Shown one piece after another: positions 1 to 11,500 of a stretch of 64,000 bases of DNA (its first letter is position 1; every line of letters begins with the position of its first letter). The translations under genes were made by a program, and so were the position numbers. The stretch is from Corticium candelabrum (taxonomy: Eukaryota; Porifera; Homoscleromorpha; Homosclerophorida; Plakinidae), in the NCBI RefSeq assembly GCF_963422355.1, contig NC_085095.1:2709782-2773781 (forward strand). The letters are read 5' to 3'. The notes beneath the pieces are model-generated. The model was not told the DNA's origin, made no database searches, and saw only the letters and a list, made by a program, of their open reading frames with translations.

Positions 1-656
1 GCTTTTGTTTGTAAATAGTATTTGAATATTAAGAGTTGTCACATTTGCTTAAATAGTTTTGAAATTTGCAATGTATGCTAAATAGATATTATTGCTACTG
101 TATGAAATATACCGATACTTGCATACAGGATGTGACTGTGTCTAACAACAAGCATCAGTAACATTTAATAATTTAACTTAAATTTATTAATGATAAAACT
201 AAATTTAAACCTTGCTATTACTTGTGCGTTAGTCAAGCTTTTCTTGCATAATTATTGTGCTACATACACATTTGCTGCTTCTGTGTTTGTCTCTCTAGTA
301 GATATAATACTCAATTAACTGTGATCCTATAGACACAAGGGTGCAAGCAAACTCGGTAACTGTAATAGTGTGCTAAAGCCGTTTATGAAAAAATGGTGTC
401 CCATAAGAAAATTATTTCTTAACAAAATTTCTTAGAGATTTAATGCTGGACAAAATTTCAGAAAGACGTGTTCTTTCTAGGAAATAGTGTTTTCGTGAAG
501 GAAACCATTTCTTTAGGAATATGACCGCTAACCTTATTACTAAACTTAATTGCTAACCCTATATCTAACTTTGACTACTTTCTTTCGGAGCTTGCAGTTG
601 CATTTATCGCGGTTGTTGTCACGTCAATTAATTATATTTGGGCACACACAGATACG
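1..656. other. AT-rich intergenic DNA, no gene seen
   Basis: No reading frame, splice-bounded exon or repeat of note was recognised here. The short frames over the CA tract at its right end are artefacts of dinucleotide repetition. Confidence 0.5.
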
Positions 657-675
657 CACGCACACACACACACAG

Positions 676-761
<86 letters not shown>
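657..761. repeat. (CA)n microsatellite
   Basis: About 100 bp of CA dinucleotides with two small interruptions (AGATA) near the left end. It lies just left of the block shared with the inverted third oxygenase/F-box/actin copy. Confidence 0.97.
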
Positions 762-762
<1 letters not shown>

Positions 763-819
763 AGTTTAATGCGCCCCAAGTGACGGTATAATACATAGCA
801 CAACTTCTCGTTAGAGGGG

Positions 820-1228
820 AGATGTAGTGTTGTGAATAGTGTTGTGTAAATACACGGATGATTATCCGGGATAGAGGACAAGAAAATAGATAGTACAATC
901 CAATCCGATGGTTTACTGAACAGGGGTTCAGAACAGAGCTCTAGCTATATATGGCTCTGGTATATACGGCTGTGGCACAAGACATTACACCGCCTCGCCC
1001 GGCTAGACGCAGCCGCAGTTTGGCGCTGAGTAAATTTATGCATTGACGTTCAGTAGCAACGCATCCGGGACTGCGACAATGCGTCTGTCATGATGGACGG
1101 CATGAACACGTAACGAAGCAAATCTTGCACTGCTTTGAGTCACACTTAACTCAAGACGACACTACGTAGATGTTCTGTAGCGAAGACTACGGAGACTGAC
1201 ACAGACGCTAGTGAGCTAGCGTTGTCTG
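820..1228 (+). repeat. Upstream block of gene copy 1, repeated inverted at 49,589-50,012
   Basis: From about 820 the sequence (starting near GATGTAGTGTTGTGAATAG) matches the reverse complement of 49.6-50.01 kb with scattered substitutions, and the match runs on into the first coding exon. It contains CCAGAGCC/GGCTCTGG-type palindromic motifs. In the right-hand copy this block directly abuts a Ty3 polypurine tract and LTR-like start, so part of it may be LTR-derived. A promoter role is possible, because it precedes exon 1 in both copies, but no promoter element is proven. Confidence 0.7.
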
Positions 1229-3437
1229 ATGACTCAAATCGAGATTGATGGTGTGCGTATTACTATCAGACCCATACTAACCACGTCACAGAAGAACTTC
1301 AAACAGCTCAATCATTACAAGACCATTACTTCTCAGAGCAATACGCAACCACAATGTACCATCACGAGAGAGGATGTTAGTCTACTAGGAAGTCGTTGTT
1401 TTCTTCTTCATGGCCTGTTAACAGCAGAAGAGTGTCGTTTCTACATCGACAAGACGGAGAGAATTGGCTATTCGAGTCTCGCCAATTTGTTTGAGACTGA
1501 ATATCGTTCAAATGACGGATTGTTGTCAATTAGTGAAGAGTTGGCTGCCGGAATTTACAGTCGCCTGGAGCCTTACTTGGAGCGTAGAGACATTCTCCGC
1601 ATTCGACCAGTGGGATTTGGTAATCAGGGCACTTGGAAACCGCGCAGACTTAACGAATGCTTCAAATTTGGAAAATCTGAGTATGAAATGAATCTTGTCT
1701 AGTAGATAATTAATTGAATAACATCTTTGTTATTTCTTTTTTGTATAATTTAGATGGCAAATAATTGTGTAACAATTGTGAATTATCTAATGTCACACTT
1801 TGTTGGTCAGCATGGGCAATTTTCTGATAAAGTTATTTTTGTACACCTGGTGGACATTTAGTCCCCACTTAGATGGACCATGGGTTCCTCGTGAGGATGA
1901 GAGCTCAGTGTACACAGTAGTTATCTATTTGAATGATAACTATGAAGGTGGCAATACAAAATTTTTATCGCCTCCTACTGACCAAGTTGTATACACTGTG
2001 ACTCCTAAACAAGGTTTAGCATTGGTGTTCAATCATGATACTCTTCATGAAGGAACACAAGTGATCACTGGGACAAAGTATATAATTAGAACAGAGATCA
2101 TGTTTTATCGTGTTGACACAGATATGATTCCTGACCCTTTGTCTTATAAAAGTGACAAAAGCTATGTCGAGACATTGGCGTTATATGTGAAATCACATGA
2201 TCTAGAGCAAGGTAAACATCATAGTAGAGTACACATTACTCTGGATCAGTGATCATTGTTATGAATGTAGCTGGTGATACCTCTGGTTTTACCGATAGCT
2301 ATTTGAAAGCGCTGAAACTTCAAATTGAGGCTCAACAGTCAGTTGGAGCTGATGCAGAAGCACTCGGTACACGGGCTCTTCCTTACGAGTTATATGTTTG
2401 TGTGTTCTCATATCTCCAGCCTTCTGATTTGTGCAGATGTATGAGAGTATGAAAGGTATATGAATTTTGTATTTCAGTATTTAGTGATTTGATATGAATA
2501 ATTGTTAGGATTTGGTACGATGTAGCAATGGATGGACAACTGTGGTCTGATTTGCATCGATTACGATGGCCAATAGGTGTTAGTGTTGAGAAGTTTTTGG
2601 ATGCAGGTAAACACAAGATGGGTAGAGCAGAAGACACTATAATAATTTATTGTTAAAGAAATGTTCAGGATACACATTTCAAATTTATGTACATAATTTA
2701 ATTTACTAGTTGTATAAATGATTAGCATGTAATTAAGGCAAATCAAAAATGCCAGTCGGGCAGTGTAATGTATGATATGATTTCTTAATTATTTTGGCAC
2801 TTTAAGTATAGTTTTCTGTACTAGATGCCAAGTGCATTTACAAAAGATTGGCATGGTTGCTACAAGCAACGAGCCATCAACGCTAAAGAATACAGGGCTG
2901 TTGTGTATGATTTGGGGAGTCATTCTGTAAAGTGTGGAATTGTGACTTTGAAAACATGAAAACCCAAGTTCCTTAAACGCGAATCAGTTATTGCAAAGGT
3001 AGCTCCTGACCTGCATTATACGGTATTATATGGTATATAACAATATTTGTTATCTGATCATACATAGGTTAATGGCATTTTTGATCTTCATATGATGCGA
3101 ACAGATTTTGAGCGTTTCTACAGTGGTGCTGAGGCTAGAGTTCAATTTCCTGATCATCTTGTTAGACTCATAGAAAATGGGCGTTTTACCAAATCAGGAA
3201 TACAGTTTTTATCTGAAATAATGATTCATTTCTACTCTGAATATGCCTTGAAACCAAAATACTATCCAAGTTAGTGATTTATGCGTAGATGCTAATGAGT
3301 CTAGTTGTGATATTGGAGCCTGCATTTGGATGGGATGATTCAACAAAGGAAAAGTTGAGCACAAGTTTGATATTTGTGTTTTCTACACCCAGCATTTGCT
3401 TCCTGAGTGCAACTGTTGCGACACTGTACAGGTAAAG
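1229..3437 (+). pseudogene. 2OG-oxygenase / F-box / actin-related gene, copy 1 (truncated, broken)
   Basis: Exon 1 (ATG at 1229, to about 1683) encodes the start of a prolyl-4-hydroxylase-type oxygenase. The second exon (from about 1852) carries the metal motif HxD (PHLDGPW) and the distal HEGTQV/IIRTEI segment. An F-box follows (about 2250-2600). Then come actin-like exons (2824-3000, 3068-3271, 3310-3431) matching the nucleotide-binding N-terminal half of actin. Lesions are clear against the other two copies: the splice acceptor before exon 2 reads TAC instead of CAG; exon 2 has lost one T in the GGHFSPH codons; the F-box Cys codon is TGA; one extra T in the next exon shifts frame; and TGA replaces an Arg codon (CGA elsewhere) near 2957. 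Homology stops just after the donor at 3431, so the rest of the actin domain is missing. It is most similar to copy 3. Confidence 0.88.
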
Positions 3438-4160
3438 AAATGTATTTTAACAACGTTAGACAGAGTTGATTCCACTACGGAGTCGTGCGCGCTAGCGGTG
3501 CCGTAGCGCGCGTTGTAGCTACGGGCGGAGTTATCCGCGCGAAGTACTCTAAACTTGGGACTGCAGGCGTGTTGCGGTCATTGTAGCAATTGCAAGCGTC
3601 AACGCTTCAGAAAAATTTGTTGTCCCTTTGCCCTCCCACCCATATCTCCGCTGGTATTCCAACGTGAAAGTCGGGGGGTCGGAGTCCAGGTCTGACGACC
3701 GTCTCCTGCAGCACGGTACGGTTCACGCATGCGCATACTTGGGCTCCGCTCCTCGCGCTGGGGCCAGACTTTCCCTCCGGCAAATTGGCGAAGTTCGTCC
3801 GGTGAAAGTATCTGACGGCGCAGTTGCCTGGTGATATATAAGACTATGAAGATCCGACGTAAGATCAGGATTTGCTTCAACTTGTATAACGCGCGTTAGG
3901 CTTCGCGGTTTCGGTTGATTGGTGCGCGGCTAATTTGCACCGTCTTGATAAACATAGGTAATACCGTATTCTCAAACATCTAGAGTTATACGACAAGCTA
4001 CAAGTGCCAAAAATTGGTTTGCAAAAAGGGTGAACGGACGGCACTTTTCGCAATTGACCGGATGTAAGGCGGGAGAAGTCTGGCTCGCGAGACTATCACG
4101 ATGCTAGTGTCAAGATGGACGGCACACACAAGTAACAAAGCAAATCTTACACTGGTTTTG
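3438..4160. other. Spacer between gene copies 1 and 2
   Basis: The spacer begins where copy 1 is truncated. It holds a GC-rich stretch (about 3480-3540, with repeated GCGCGC) and frames that match nothing recognised. At 4068-4095 it carries GGCGGGAG and GGCTCGCGAGACT, close to the ends of the MITE family seen at 6.82-7.13 kb and the hairpin at 63.58 kb, so part of the spacer is probably transposon debris. Confidence 0.5.
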
Positions 4161-6820
4161 AGTAACATATTAACTTAGAAAACGCTACATAGATGTTCTG
4201 TAGCGACAAGGGCTGACACGGATGATAAGTCAAATCGCACCGTTGATGGTGTGAGTATAATGCCATCAGAGCCATGCTAACCACGTCACAGAAGAACTTC
4301 AAGCAGCTCAATCATTGCAAGACCATTACTTCTCAGAGCAATACGCAACGACAGTGTACCATCACGAGAGAGGATGCTAGGAAGTCGTTGTTTCCTTCTT
4401 CATGGCCTGTTAACAGCAGAAGAGTGTCGTTTCTACATCGACAAGACGCTATTCGAGTCTCGCCATTTTGTTTGAGACTGAATATCGTTCAAATGACAGA
4501 CTGTTGTCAATTAGTGAAGAGCTGGCTGCCGGAATATACCGCCGTTTGGAGACTCACTTGGAGCGTATGGAGACGTTCTTCGCATTCGACCAGTGGGACT
4601 TGGTAATCAGGGCACTTGAAAACCGCGTAGACGTAAGGAATGCTTCAAATTTGGAAAATATGTGTATGAAATGAATCTTGGCGAATAGACAATTAATTGA
4701 ATGGCACTCTTTGTTATCTATTGACCTGTTAAAGTTTTGTATAATTTAGATGGCAAATAATTATCTAACAATTTTCAAATGTCACACTTTGTTGGTCAGT
4801 GTGGACAATTTGCTGTTAAATTTGTCTCTTTTTGCAGACCTGGTGGGCATTTTAGTCCTCACTCAGATGGACCATGGGTTCCTCGTGAGGATGAGAGCTC
4901 AGTGTACACAGTGGTTATCTACTTGAATGATGACTATGAAAGTGGTTACACAATGTCCTATCGCCTGCCACTGGCCAAGTTGTATACACTGTGACTCCTA
5001 AGCAAGGTTTAGCATTGGTGTTCAATCATAATACTCTTCAAGAAGGAACACAAGTCATCACTTGGACAAAGTATATCATCAGAACAGAGATCATGTTTTA
5101 TCGCATTGACACAGAGATGATTCCTGACCCTTTGTCTTACAAAAGTGATGAGAACTATGTTGAGATATTGGCTTTATATGTGAAATCACATGATCTAGAG
5201 CAAGGTAGTACTACACATCACAATGATTCAGCTAGTCATCGTTTTTAATAATGTGAATGATTGTAACTGGTGATACCTCTGGTTTTACCGATAGCTATTT
5301 GAAAGCGTTGAAACTTCAAATTGAGGCTCAACAGTCAGTTGGAGCTGATGCAGAAGCACTCATTACATGGGCTCTTCCTTACGAGTTATATGTTTATGTG
5401 TTCTCATATCTCCAACCTTCTGACTTGTGCAGATGTATGAGAGTATGCAAGGTATTGCAATTTTGTATATCAATGTTTAGTGTTTTGATATGAATAATAA
5501 TATATAGGACTAGTGTGATGTATCAATGGATGGACTGTGGTTTGATTTGTATCGATTACGATGGCCAATAGGTGTTAATGTGGAGAAGTTTTTGTATGCA
5601 GGTAAACACAAGGTGGGTAAAGCAGAAAACACTATAATAATTTATTGTTAAAGAAATGTTCAAGATACACATTTCAAATTTATGCACATAAGTTTGTTAA
5701 TTGTATGAATGAATGGCATGTAAGGCAAATAAGAAGTGCTAGTCTGGCAGTGAAATGTATGATATGATTTCTTAATTGTCGTGGCACTTCAACTTTATTT
5801 CTACTGTACTAGATGCCAAGTGCATTTACAAAGGATTTGCATGGTTGCTACAAGCAACGAGCCATCAACGCTAAGGAATACAGAGCTGTTGTTTATGATT
5901 TGGAGAGTCATTCCGTAAAGTGTGGAATTGTGACTTTGAAAACACGAAAGCCCAAGTTCCTTAAACGTGAATCAGTTATTGCAAAGGTAGCTTGTTATCC
6001 GCGTCACATAGTATTATGTATAGATATTTAACAGGTTTTGTTTGATCATACATAGGTCAATGGAATTTTTTATCTTTATATGAGGCGAACAAACTTTGAG
6101 CGCTTCTACAGTGGTGCCGAGGCTAGAGCTCGATTTCCTGATCATCTTGTTAGACTCATAGAAAATGGGCATTTTACCGAGTCAGGAATAGACTTTTTAC
6201 CTGAAATTATGATTCATTTCTACTATGAATATACCCTGACATCAAATCACTATCCAAGTTAGTGTGCTAAATGATACGAATGTGTAATGAGTTTGATGCC
6301 TACTGAATTTAGTTGTAATATTGGAGCCTGTTGTTGGATGGAATGATTCAACAAAGAAAACGTTGAGCACAAGTTTGATATCTGTGTTTTGTGCACCCAG
6401 CATTTGCTTCCTGAGTGCAACTGTTGCAACACTGTACAGGTAAATAAATGTGTTTTATTGAATAAATTTGGCTCAGTGATAGCGCTTGCTTTGCTTTGGT
6501 GCTTCGACTAGTCATTGTTTGAGCTGTGGTGTTGTTGTGAATTTGGGACATGAAACGGCGTCTGTACCTGCTGCTCAGGATGGATCCATACTGTCCTCTT
6601 ACTGCAAGTCTGGATGTTAGCGCTTCTGCAGATAATGTGGCAGAAGCTGTAGGTCAAGTTATTCAATCTGCAAGTAATGGTGATGAGCACACTCGTTCAG
6701 TGCTCATGAGCAACGTGGTGTTGGCTGGTAAATATAGATACTGTATTAATATTAATGACATTTAATAAATGGGTTTGGCAGTTAGAAGTTTTAATTGGAT
6801 ATGTACAAACAGAATGAATT

Positions 6821-7132
6821 AGTCTCGCGTAGCCAGACTCTTTTTCCGTGTCATACTTCCGTGAAAATAGGGTCTGGCGCGGTTGCTTTGAAGTCGTCTT
6901 GTTGCTGCTTGTGCAATAGACGGACAACTAGGGACGGGATGAGGATGGCGCTACTCAGTACTTAGTGGCTACTTATCTCTTATCTACACTGGCTGGAATT
7001 TCCTTCTTTTCCTCTTCTTGCGAATTGTGTTGTCATGTGAGCGACACAGTCATGTCTCTGCGAATGTGTAACTTCTATGTGTACTACACAGCGGAAGTAT
7101 GACGCGGGAAAAGTGCCTGGCTAGGAGAGACT
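6821..7132. mobile_element. MITE of about 312 bp with 41-bp terminal inverted repeats
   Basis: The left end AGTCTCGCGTAGCCAGAC... and the reverse complement of the right end AGTCTCTCCTAGCCAGGC... match at about 35 of 41 positions, both leading into TCATACTTCCG. No coding sequence lies inside. It sits in the last intron of gene copy 2 and is missing from copy 3, so it arrived after that duplication. Related ends occur at 4068-4095, 8449-8525 and 63,576-63,655. Target-site duplication is unclear, with GAATG-like flanks on both sides. Superfamily not assigned. Confidence 0.78.
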
Positions 7133-7249
7133 AAGAATGTGGTTGTGATACCGTATGTGCCAGAGGAATTGGTTGTTGGAGATTAATAGTAATTTATTGG
7201 TCTGTGGGTCTGTCTACGCAATTTCATAGAGCCATGTGATTGCTGGGAT

Positions 7250-7410
7250 CATACGTTTGTACCAGAGAGATATACGGCTCTGGTTTATACCAGAGTCATC
7301 TAAAGTGCTCTGGTCTATACTGATCTAATACAGTACATTGTTGAGACCTGTATATACAGGAACTGAACTGTGGTGTAATAGGACTGGAGGCAGGATATGT
7401 TTGTATATTT
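7250..7410. repeat. CCAGAGCCGTATA-type palindromic block
   Basis: The block contains several facing copies of ATACGGCTCTGG / CCAGAGTC. The same motif is tandem and inverted at 940-975 and 49,830-49,895. The equivalent point of copy 3 (near 46.81 kb) lacks part of it, so it looks like an inserted or expanded segment. Confidence 0.55.
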
Positions 7411-8092
7411 GTATTTTGTGTGTTTGTTTCTGACTTTTTAAGGCCAGAGGAATGTAGATTGTTCAGTGACAAATCACTCAGTCACTTGCACAGTTGGGAG
7501 TAAACTGATGTATGTCCCATGATGAAGGTAGTGTATGATTTCACATCGTAAAACGAGTTTGTTGTCATCATGAGTCCTGTAGCATGATCTTCGAACAGCC
7601 GCAGTGTCTGCTGGAGAGTGTAATTGATGTGGTATTCTGCCTCCAATGCAGATAGAATATGAAATTTAGATATCTTACCTCATCTCTGTAGCAAACCTTT
7701 ACTGGCATTCCGGGTGCAACTACTCGTGTAGGTTACTGAGAATAAAATGTGTGTAGGTGGCCGTTTTATGGCAGCAAGCAGGATGAGATTAGACACAGAA
7801 GATGCTATTGCTAAAGTTGTTGGCGCATCATGTCATCAAATTAGTGGAGTTAGTGGGGTTGCTCGTTTGTGTTATCATCTTGTTTTACTGAATTTTGAAA
7901 TTTAGTGATGAAAAGCGATTTAACGAGATGGCTTTGACCAGCCGTCCACGTAATCCTTTATTGTCTTTCTACTATTATCTTACTGCCTTTTTGAGAGATA
8001 CATGATTAAGATAGGAGGCATGGAGTTCACTCCGGATGTTACAGACAGTTACTACACTGGTTCTGAAGATGAGAAACAGTGCCAATTTTAAT

Positions 8093-8846
8093 TGATTGAA
8101 TTATTGTATGTACTTTGCTCTTGATATTAATGTTACCTTGGACTCGGAAAATTTCTAAAATTGATCAATTTACAGCTCAATTATTGTACTCGTGCTGCTA
8201 TTACAAAGCAAGATGCTATTTTTCATAATTTTAATAAATTAATAACGAGTGCTATGTCTTGAGTGGGACGACAAAAACCTTTTCATTTGAGACTCAATAA
8301 GCAGTGACACCCTATATATCAGAACACTTAATACATATGACCCAGGTCTTTCCAGCTTCCAAAAAGCACCAATTTTTACCGTCAAAACAGTTTATAGGTA
8401 GAGACAATGATGTTGAGGCTCCGAGCGTCTGAAGCCATCCGAGTGTGCAGCTGGTCTTGCGTAGCCAGACCTTACCGCCGCGTCATACTTTCGCGGGACG
8501 TGTGTACGGTCTGTCTACGTGAGACTAATTCAGGGCAGATGTGGATGATTGAAAGCCACAGTGCCAACGAACTGAAAAAATGGCTGTTGGGCCCACAGAC
8601 TTGTACTTCCGAAGTGCTAGGGTACAGTAACTCCGGCGCAGGCAGCCGACTCTAAGACTTGTCACACCTACTACGCATGCGCTCATTGTCACAAGAGCAG
8701 ATGCCGCCAACCATCTAAGTGCAATGACGCATGGATGATTAGAGACACGGGTATACTCTAATGTTGCTATGTAAGCAGCCCAATACAGTTGTAGACTATG
8801 TAGCGGTTTAGCAATAGGTTAGCTAAACATGTCTTGGCATGTAGTG
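8093..8846. other. Spacer between gene copy 2 and ligand unit A
   Basis: The frame at 8407-8655 is not protein-like. At 8449-8525 a short segment starts GGTCTTGCGTAGCCAGACC and ends ACGTGAGACT, resembling both ends of the 6.82-kb MITE brought close together, so it is probably an internally deleted relative. Confidence 0.5.
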
Positions 8847-8966
8847 TCTATATAGTGACGCCTACGTGACCTGCAGTTCCAGAACCAAATTGAAAACGAG
8901 TTCTAGCTTTTCGGGCAGTTCTAGAACTGTCGGAACTGCAAACCAAACGCGCCCATGATTGCTATA

Positions 8967-9090
8967 AGCAACAAGCTATTCATCTATCTATGATTTGGGT
9001 AGTCATGCTGTAAAGTTTAGAATCTTAACTTTGAAAACTCAAAATGTTACTATTTTACGTAAATCAGTTTGCTGGGATAGCGTGTTGCCT
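8967..9090 (+). pseudogene. Relic of actin-related exon, unit A
   Basis: The stretch with AGCAACAAGCTATTC, GATTTGGGTAGTCATGCTGTAAAG and AACTTTGAAAACTCAAAATG aligns to the first actin exon of the oxygenase/F-box/actin gene (GCTACAAGCAACGAGCC...GGGGAGTCATTCTGTAAAG). The N-terminal half of the exon and the reading frame are lost. Confidence 0.72.
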
Positions 9091-10063
9091 GTCTAACAAT
9101 TTTCGCTACTAATTATTTGATTATATATAAGTGCCACGGATTTTGATTTTATCATAATGTAACAAAATTCAATACTATCTAACTAACAATACTTAGTCTA
9201 TGTTGCTTATAACATAACACGAGTCCGAGTTATAAAAGACAATTTTTGGAAATTATGGCACTTGGTGAGAAACATACTTTGACCAAGGGCGAAATATACA
9301 AGACAGTGTACAGATAATTTCAAAATAGACAAACGTACGGTATAAATCATTAATGATAGATACGAATTGGATTGTCTTAAAGCTTAGCAATTTGTTTACG
9401 TTGTCGGTCAAATGAGATATCTACATTTCTGTAGGCAATGATGGTTACTACTATAATTGCACTAGAGAGAAGTTTGAATAGTTAGTTATATAGTACTCAA
9501 TTTAGAATGTCATAACTCAGTTTGTTGTTGAAGCATTGGCTGACTACTAGAGAAGAGTATCACAATAATATCATCGCGGTAGGCCTCTTGAATGCTAAGT
9601 GGTAATATAATAATATTGATGACTTTAGTTTTGACTTGCATTTATATTAATAATTGATTACTTGAGGTTAGATTTTTTAAGGTTAGCTAATCAGACCGAG
9701 AATAGATTTGTACATGCAGTAGTACGTAGACGAACTCATCGACTAAAACATGAAACGTAGCCGTCAATAGGCCATTCATTGACACTCTAAGGTTGCATGG
9801 CATCGTTACCTACAAGTTTGTGTTTGGCGAATATTGTACGTAGTCAGCAGAGTTAAGCTAAGCAACGGTGACGCTCTATTTGATAGTAGAAACAATATTG
9901 CTTCATCAGTATACGTTGTGCAACGTAAAAAGCTAGATATCAGATATATCTTTACACCATAGTGAAAAATTTCATATACATTTTTTATAAAATGTATAAA
10001 CTTTGTATATCAACATAATAGTAGAATTCTTTGAATATTTGTAAGAAAGTGTCTAGCTATTGC

Positions 10064-10591
10064 TTATTGACAGTGACAAACTGTGGGATTGAGAAATTCA
10101 TAGGAAAAACGTTTTACATGTCCATTCTTGTTCACATACTCAACATCAACATTTGTTTTCTTAAATTCGATTTTGCCTCGATTGTTGTGTCCGTGGTATC
10201 GTTTAGGAACACAGCAAGGACTCAGCTCTTCACAGTTCATGTTATTATCTTCGCAACTCTTCACCAGATTTCGCATTTGTAACGCATATTCGTCGTTGAT
10301 TACGTGTTCCGCCGTTTGTGTGTTGTGTTGAAGACACCGACCCGAACAGTAAGAGATGGTGAAGCTTGTATTGTGCAAAATGCTGACGATGTCTTCATCA
10401 GGTACGAGTCTAGTCCAGTTGATGTCTTTTTGTCCAAATGTTTTATGTCTCAGTGTGCATCCTTGAGGAACTGGCGTAGGATTTTTATGGTGCCCACTAT
10501 TCTTAGTTCTCTGTAGTGGACGTCCATTCCCGAAAGTTGAGAGTTCAAGAAGAACAATAAAGACACAAATGAAACACTGTACCGTAGCCAT
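10064..10591 (-). CDS. TGF-beta-like secreted cystine-knot ligand, copy A
   Basis: A 175-residue single-exon frame with ATG start. Residues 1-23 form a hydrophobic signal peptide (CFICVFIVLLELS). A short linker (24-44) follows with no RxxR furin site. The rest is a TGF-beta-type cystine knot: C45, the CxGxC motif C82-S-G-R-C86, the adjacent pair C126-C127 followed by VP, and the terminal C172-H-C174-Q. DVEYVNKNGHVKRF fits the family's finger-2 strand before the last Cys-x-Cys. Two further Cys (113, 120) and N-glycosylation sequons (NWT, NTS) are present. TGF-beta family precursors usually have a prodomain of 200 residues or more; this one has essentially none. It would act as an extracellular signal or antagonist. 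Two or three other copies share the design. The 83- and 67-residue frames on the opposite strand are shadows. Confidence 0.85.
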   Translation of the reverse strand: MATVQCFICVFIVLLELSTFGNGRPLQRTKNSGHHKNPTPVPQGCTLRHKTFGQKDINWTRLVPDEDIVSILHNTSFTISYCSGRCLQHNTQTAEHVINDEYALQMRNLVKSCEDNNMNCEELSPCCVPKRYHGHNNRGKIEFKKTNVDVEYVNKNGHVKRFSYEFLNPTVCHCQ

Positions 10592-10759
10592 GTGCAGCCA
10601 AATTTCTTGTTAAGTCAACCTCGTCTAGATAAGACTTTCGCTCTTCAATTGGTCCAATCTGATTTCAGTCAATTCTTATATAGCTAGCTGTCAGCTAGTG
10701 GACATCCTGCTTTATAATTTCAGTTCTACTACGTCGATCAGTTTGTCCCTCACTGTACA

Positions 10760-11500
10760 TTTCTCCGGTTGTCAACAAGCCTACGCGTGCAGATGTCAAA
10801 CATGATATCACTTGCAACGAGATGGGTGGCGGTCAGTCTGATGAAATGGTGTACATTCAAGACTTCCTCATCCATGTGTGCAGCGGTTGTGGTACACGCT
10901 ACGGTACCTTTCACCGTGCCTGACCTTTCACCTAGTGGTGTGGACACCTGAGTACTCGGATGTGTGGAAGGTGTGGCAGCGACACGGATTACAAGCTAGA
11001 ACTATGTGGCAGTGCTTCCTGTGTCCGTTACGCAATTGCATGCCGGGATAGACTAGATTGTATGCGAGGTAATACGACGTTTTACATAAACAGCAAAGAT
11101 GACAAAGTATTAATTAATCAGAAAGACGAAAGTGCCGGCTAATAAAAACGCATCAAATCCCAATACATACTTTTACTCGCTAAAGTTAAGAAGTCTATAG
11201 GTTTTTTTATTTAAAATTTTGCTTTAATAGTTATTTATTTATTTGTTATCAGTTATTAGTGATTGGAATAGGTGGTGCAATGGAAGTCAAGATCACTCGC
11301 GGTTTCCGTTGTGCCACTTCTTTCAATCAATCAGTTGGATATGACCTAAAACATCTCCCTCGTAGTTGAGCGTTTACGTACGGGTGAGTCACCAAGAAGG
11401 GTGTGGTTATCTAAGTCTGTTGATGTTCATTTGTCTACATCCTGCCCACATCCTGAGAAACGTTTCTTCCGTTGTAAGGCTAGCGCTCTTATCTATAATT
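10760..11500 (+). pseudogene. Divergent Cys-rich reading frame, unit A (broken)
   Basis: Compared with unit D, the frame HVCSGCGTRYGT...CGRCGSDTDYKLELC is cut by TGA and TAG near 10,920-10,936, then continues to a stop at 11,140. A second coding-like block (11,270-11,500: GFRCATSFNQSVGYDLKHLP..., then CPHPEKRFFRC) follows, with one frameshift near 11,365. It is divergently placed about 170 bp from the ligand start. The family is not recognised. Confidence 0.5.

Larger units (their letters stand above)
4216..8092 (+). pseudogene. 2OG-oxygenase / F-box / actin-related gene, copy 2 (broken)
   Basis: Same exon order as copy 3: oxygenase exon 1 (about 4216-4673), oxygenase exon 2 (4838-5204, with an intact TTTTTGCAG acceptor and HSDGPW motif), F-box (about 5257-5451, then 5510-5600), actin N-terminal exons (5814-5986, 6058-6260), P-loop 2 exons (6310-6440, 6518-6728) and C-terminal actin exon (about 7756-8092). 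It keeps Cys (TGC) where copies 1 and 3 have TGA, and an Arg codon where copy 1 has a stop. It is nevertheless broken: an 8-nt deletion in exon 1 (near 4376) plus a 12-nt deletion (near 4448), a 1-nt indel in the exon 2 segment after YESG, and an in-frame TAG at the F-box exon 4 border. The last intron has taken in a MITE (6821-7132) and a palindromic block near 7260. Confidence 0.88.

Noticed and set aside
624-898. Frames of 77-88 codons across the CA tract (also at 38.2-38.6, 58.05-58.5 and 62.0-62.6 kb)
   Set aside because: They are pure His/Thr or Val/Cys dipeptide translations of microsatellites and carry no real protein signal.
3599-3880. Overlapping frames in the GC-rich spacer between gene copies 1 and 2
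   Set aside because: The high GC content alone keeps frames open. No domain or homologous copy was seen.
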